Assembly (NCBI GenBank): GCA_001768155.1
Contig: MENC01000212.1
Coordinates: 1-14,628 of the forward strand
Direction of reading: 5' to 3'
Source of the DNA: Bacteroidetes bacterium GWA2_30_7
GTDB taxonomy: Bacteria > Bacteroidota > Bacteroidia > Bacteroidales > GWF2-33-38
Length of the DNA stretch: 14,628 bases
Within the stretch, counting starts at the first letter, position 1. Each line of letters starts with the position of its first letter. The position numbers were made by a program, and so were the translations under genes. The notes beneath the pieces are model-generated. The model was not told the DNA's origin. It was given only the letters and a program-made list of their open reading frames with translations, and did no database searches. This document shows, one piece after another, positions 13,853 through 14,628 of this stretch.

Positions 13853-14251
13853 TTATAGAATAACTTGTTGAGAAATTTTCTCTGCTATTTCTTTAAATTC
13901 TTCATCAGAAAACGAAAGCTTTGGATTGGCAAAATTAATATCGCTAATTTTATTTATAGGAATCAAATGAATGTGTGTGTGAGGAACTTCCAAGCCTAAA
14001 ACGGCAGTTCCTATTCGTTTGCATTTAACTACTTTTTCAATTGCAATTGCAACTTTTTTAGAAAATAAATGTAATCCGCTAAAAGTATTGTCATCTAAAT
14101 TGAAAATATAGTCCACTTCTTTTTTAGGAATTACAAGCGTATGACCTTTTGCAAGAGGTTTAATGTCGAGAAATGCAAAATAATTTTCGTCCTCTGCAAC
14201 TTTATAGCAAGGAATCTCGCCGTTTACTATTTTTGAAAAAATTGTTGACAT
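13853..14251 (-). CDS. HIT-family nucleotide hydrolase
   Basis: This is 132 residues, the usual size for a bacterial HIT (HINT-like) protein. The N-terminus STIFSKIVNGEIPCYKVAED is the family's opening block, with the FLDIKPLAKGHTLVIPK nucleotide-binding segment at 27-43. The catalytic histidine triad is VPHTHIHLIPI (89-99), with His91, His93 and His95. Family members hydrolyse phosphoramidates or dinucleotide polyphosphates such as AMP-lysine or Ap4A in the cytoplasm; which substrate applies here cannot be told. Cys15 and Cys77 could form a zinc site seen in some homologues, but the usual partner ligands are not evident. It lies 113 bases downstream of greA on the same strand, an order I recall as common in Bacteroidota. 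The gap between them is filled with repeats and has no clear promoter, so the two genes are probably co-transcribed. Confidence 0.95.
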   Translation of the reverse strand: MSTIFSKIVNGEIPCYKVAEDENYFAFLDIKPLAKGHTLVIPKKEVDYIFNLDDNTFSGLHLFSKKVAIAIEKVVKCKRIGTAVLGLEVPHTHIHLIPINKISDINFANPKLSFSDEEFKEIAEKISQQVIL

Positions 14252-14255
14252 ATAA

Positions 14256-14351
14256 AATTTAGGATTTATAAATTTAGGATTTCATTAGCTAAGTAACTTC
14301 AAACCAAAAACTTCAAACTTCAAACAGATTGCTTCGTACCTCGCAATGACG
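14256..14351. repeat. Mosaic of short repeats between HIT gene and greA
   Basis: The gap holds AATTTAGGATTT twice (14256-14267 and 14271-14282) and CTTCAAAC three times (14297, 14311 and 14318, the last two overlapping by one base). It also holds GATTGCTTCGTACC followed by TCGCAATGACG (14327-14351), whose ATTGC and GCAAT ends pair as a small hairpin. The last element resembles one I recall from intergenic DNA of unrelated bacteria. No gene is visible here. Confidence 0.6.
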
Positions 14352-14364
14352 AAACTACAAACTA

Positions 14365-14628
14365 TTAATATCTTCCAATTTCAATAATTTCAAATGATAT
14401 ACTTCCTGATGGCACTGTAATTTCAACAGTTTCGCCAATTGATTTGCCAAGTAAACCTTGTGCAATAGGAGTATTAATAGAAATTTTACCTGATTTTAGG
14501 TCAGCTTCGCTTTCCGAAACAATAATATATTGCATTTCAGCTTTTGTTTTAAGATTTCTAATTTTAACTTTAGAAAGAATCTGAACTTTAGATGTATCAA
14601 CTCTTGTTTCATCAAGAAGTCGGGAGTT
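14365..14628 (-). CDS. greA: Transcription elongation factor GreA, C-terminal part
   Basis: The last 87 residues of a protein usually about 157 long are visible; the start lies beyond the right edge. They cover the end of the coiled-coil-to-globular junction (LLDETRVDTSKVQIL) and the FKBP-like C-terminal domain, with YIIVSESEADLKSGKIS, NTPIAQGLLGKSIGETVEI and FEIIEI, all clear GreA signatures. GreA binds the secondary channel of RNA polymerase and stimulates cleavage of backtracked transcripts, rescuing stalled elongation in the cytoplasm. The acidic tip residues of the coiled coil are outside the window and cannot be checked. The frame reads without interruption from the window edge to the TAA at 14367-14365. 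It is the likely first gene of a unit with the HIT hydrolase. Confidence 0.96.
   Translation of the reverse strand, partial: NSRLLDETRVDTSKVQILSKVKIRNLKTKAEMQYIIVSESEADLKSGKISINTPIAQGLLGKSIGETVEITVPSGSISFEIIEIGRY

Noticed and set aside
8688..14628. Defence or other multi-gene novel system in the right half
   Set aside because: The genes are two lipoproteins, a TPR protein, a permease and three housekeeping proteins; there is no nuclease-effector, toxin or sensor pairing, and ruvC shows all normal catalytic residues.

Overview
This window looks like chromosomal DNA of a low-GC member of the Bacteroidota, probably Bacteroidales or a relative. The evidence is a giant secreted protein with a type IX secretion (T9SS) style C-terminus, a TonB-dependent receptor with a CarboxypepD_reg-like N-terminal extension paired with a DUF4249 lipoprotein, several lipoproteins of kinds I associate with this phylum, and candidate promoters of the TAnnTTTG type. 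Almost no gene has a Shine-Dalgarno sequence. The organism is inferred from protein character only; no rRNA or tRNA gene was seen.

Layout. Positions 1-3853 (+) hold the 3' part of a large Asn/Thr/Gly-rich, probably beta-solenoid surface protein. It is followed by a small secreted four-cysteine protein (3966-4319, with a rare strong Shine-Dalgarno), a hairpin terminator, and a lipoprotein of unknown function (4405-5262). Converging on these from the other side is a minus-strand pair: a TonB-dependent receptor (6280-8601) and a DUF4249 lipoprotein (5475-6275), four bases apart. A further small minus-strand lipoprotein lies at 8688-9206. Then on the plus strand come a helical lipoprotein (9484-10008), a TPR-repeat exported protein (10200-12041), an EamA/DMT-family permease (12082-12981) and the Holliday-junction resolvase RuvC (13055-13648). 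The right end carries, on the minus strand, a HIT-family hydrolase (13853-14251) and the C-terminal half of transcription factor GreA (14365-14628, running off the window).

How the genes relate. The left two thirds is envelope biology: a secreted surface protein, an outer-membrane import pair and small lipoproteins. The right third is housekeeping: recombination, transcript cleavage and nucleotide hydrolysis. No defence system, mobile element, CRISPR array or complete novel multi-gene system was recognised.

The most unusual layer is between the genes. Four intergenic stretches (5263-5474, 10009-10199, 12982-13087 and 13649-13852 together with 14252-14364) are built of short direct and inverted repeats, and some words recur between distant gaps: AATTTAGGATTT at 12980, 14256 and 14271; CAATTTAACAAT at 5415 and 13029; CATCAAA/CTTCAAA units at 13060-13087 and 14297-14325. 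One such tract runs into the ruvC reading frame and encodes the first residues of the predicted protein. I would look first at these repeats, at the paired-cysteine secreted protein and at the palindrome overlapping the receptor promoter.
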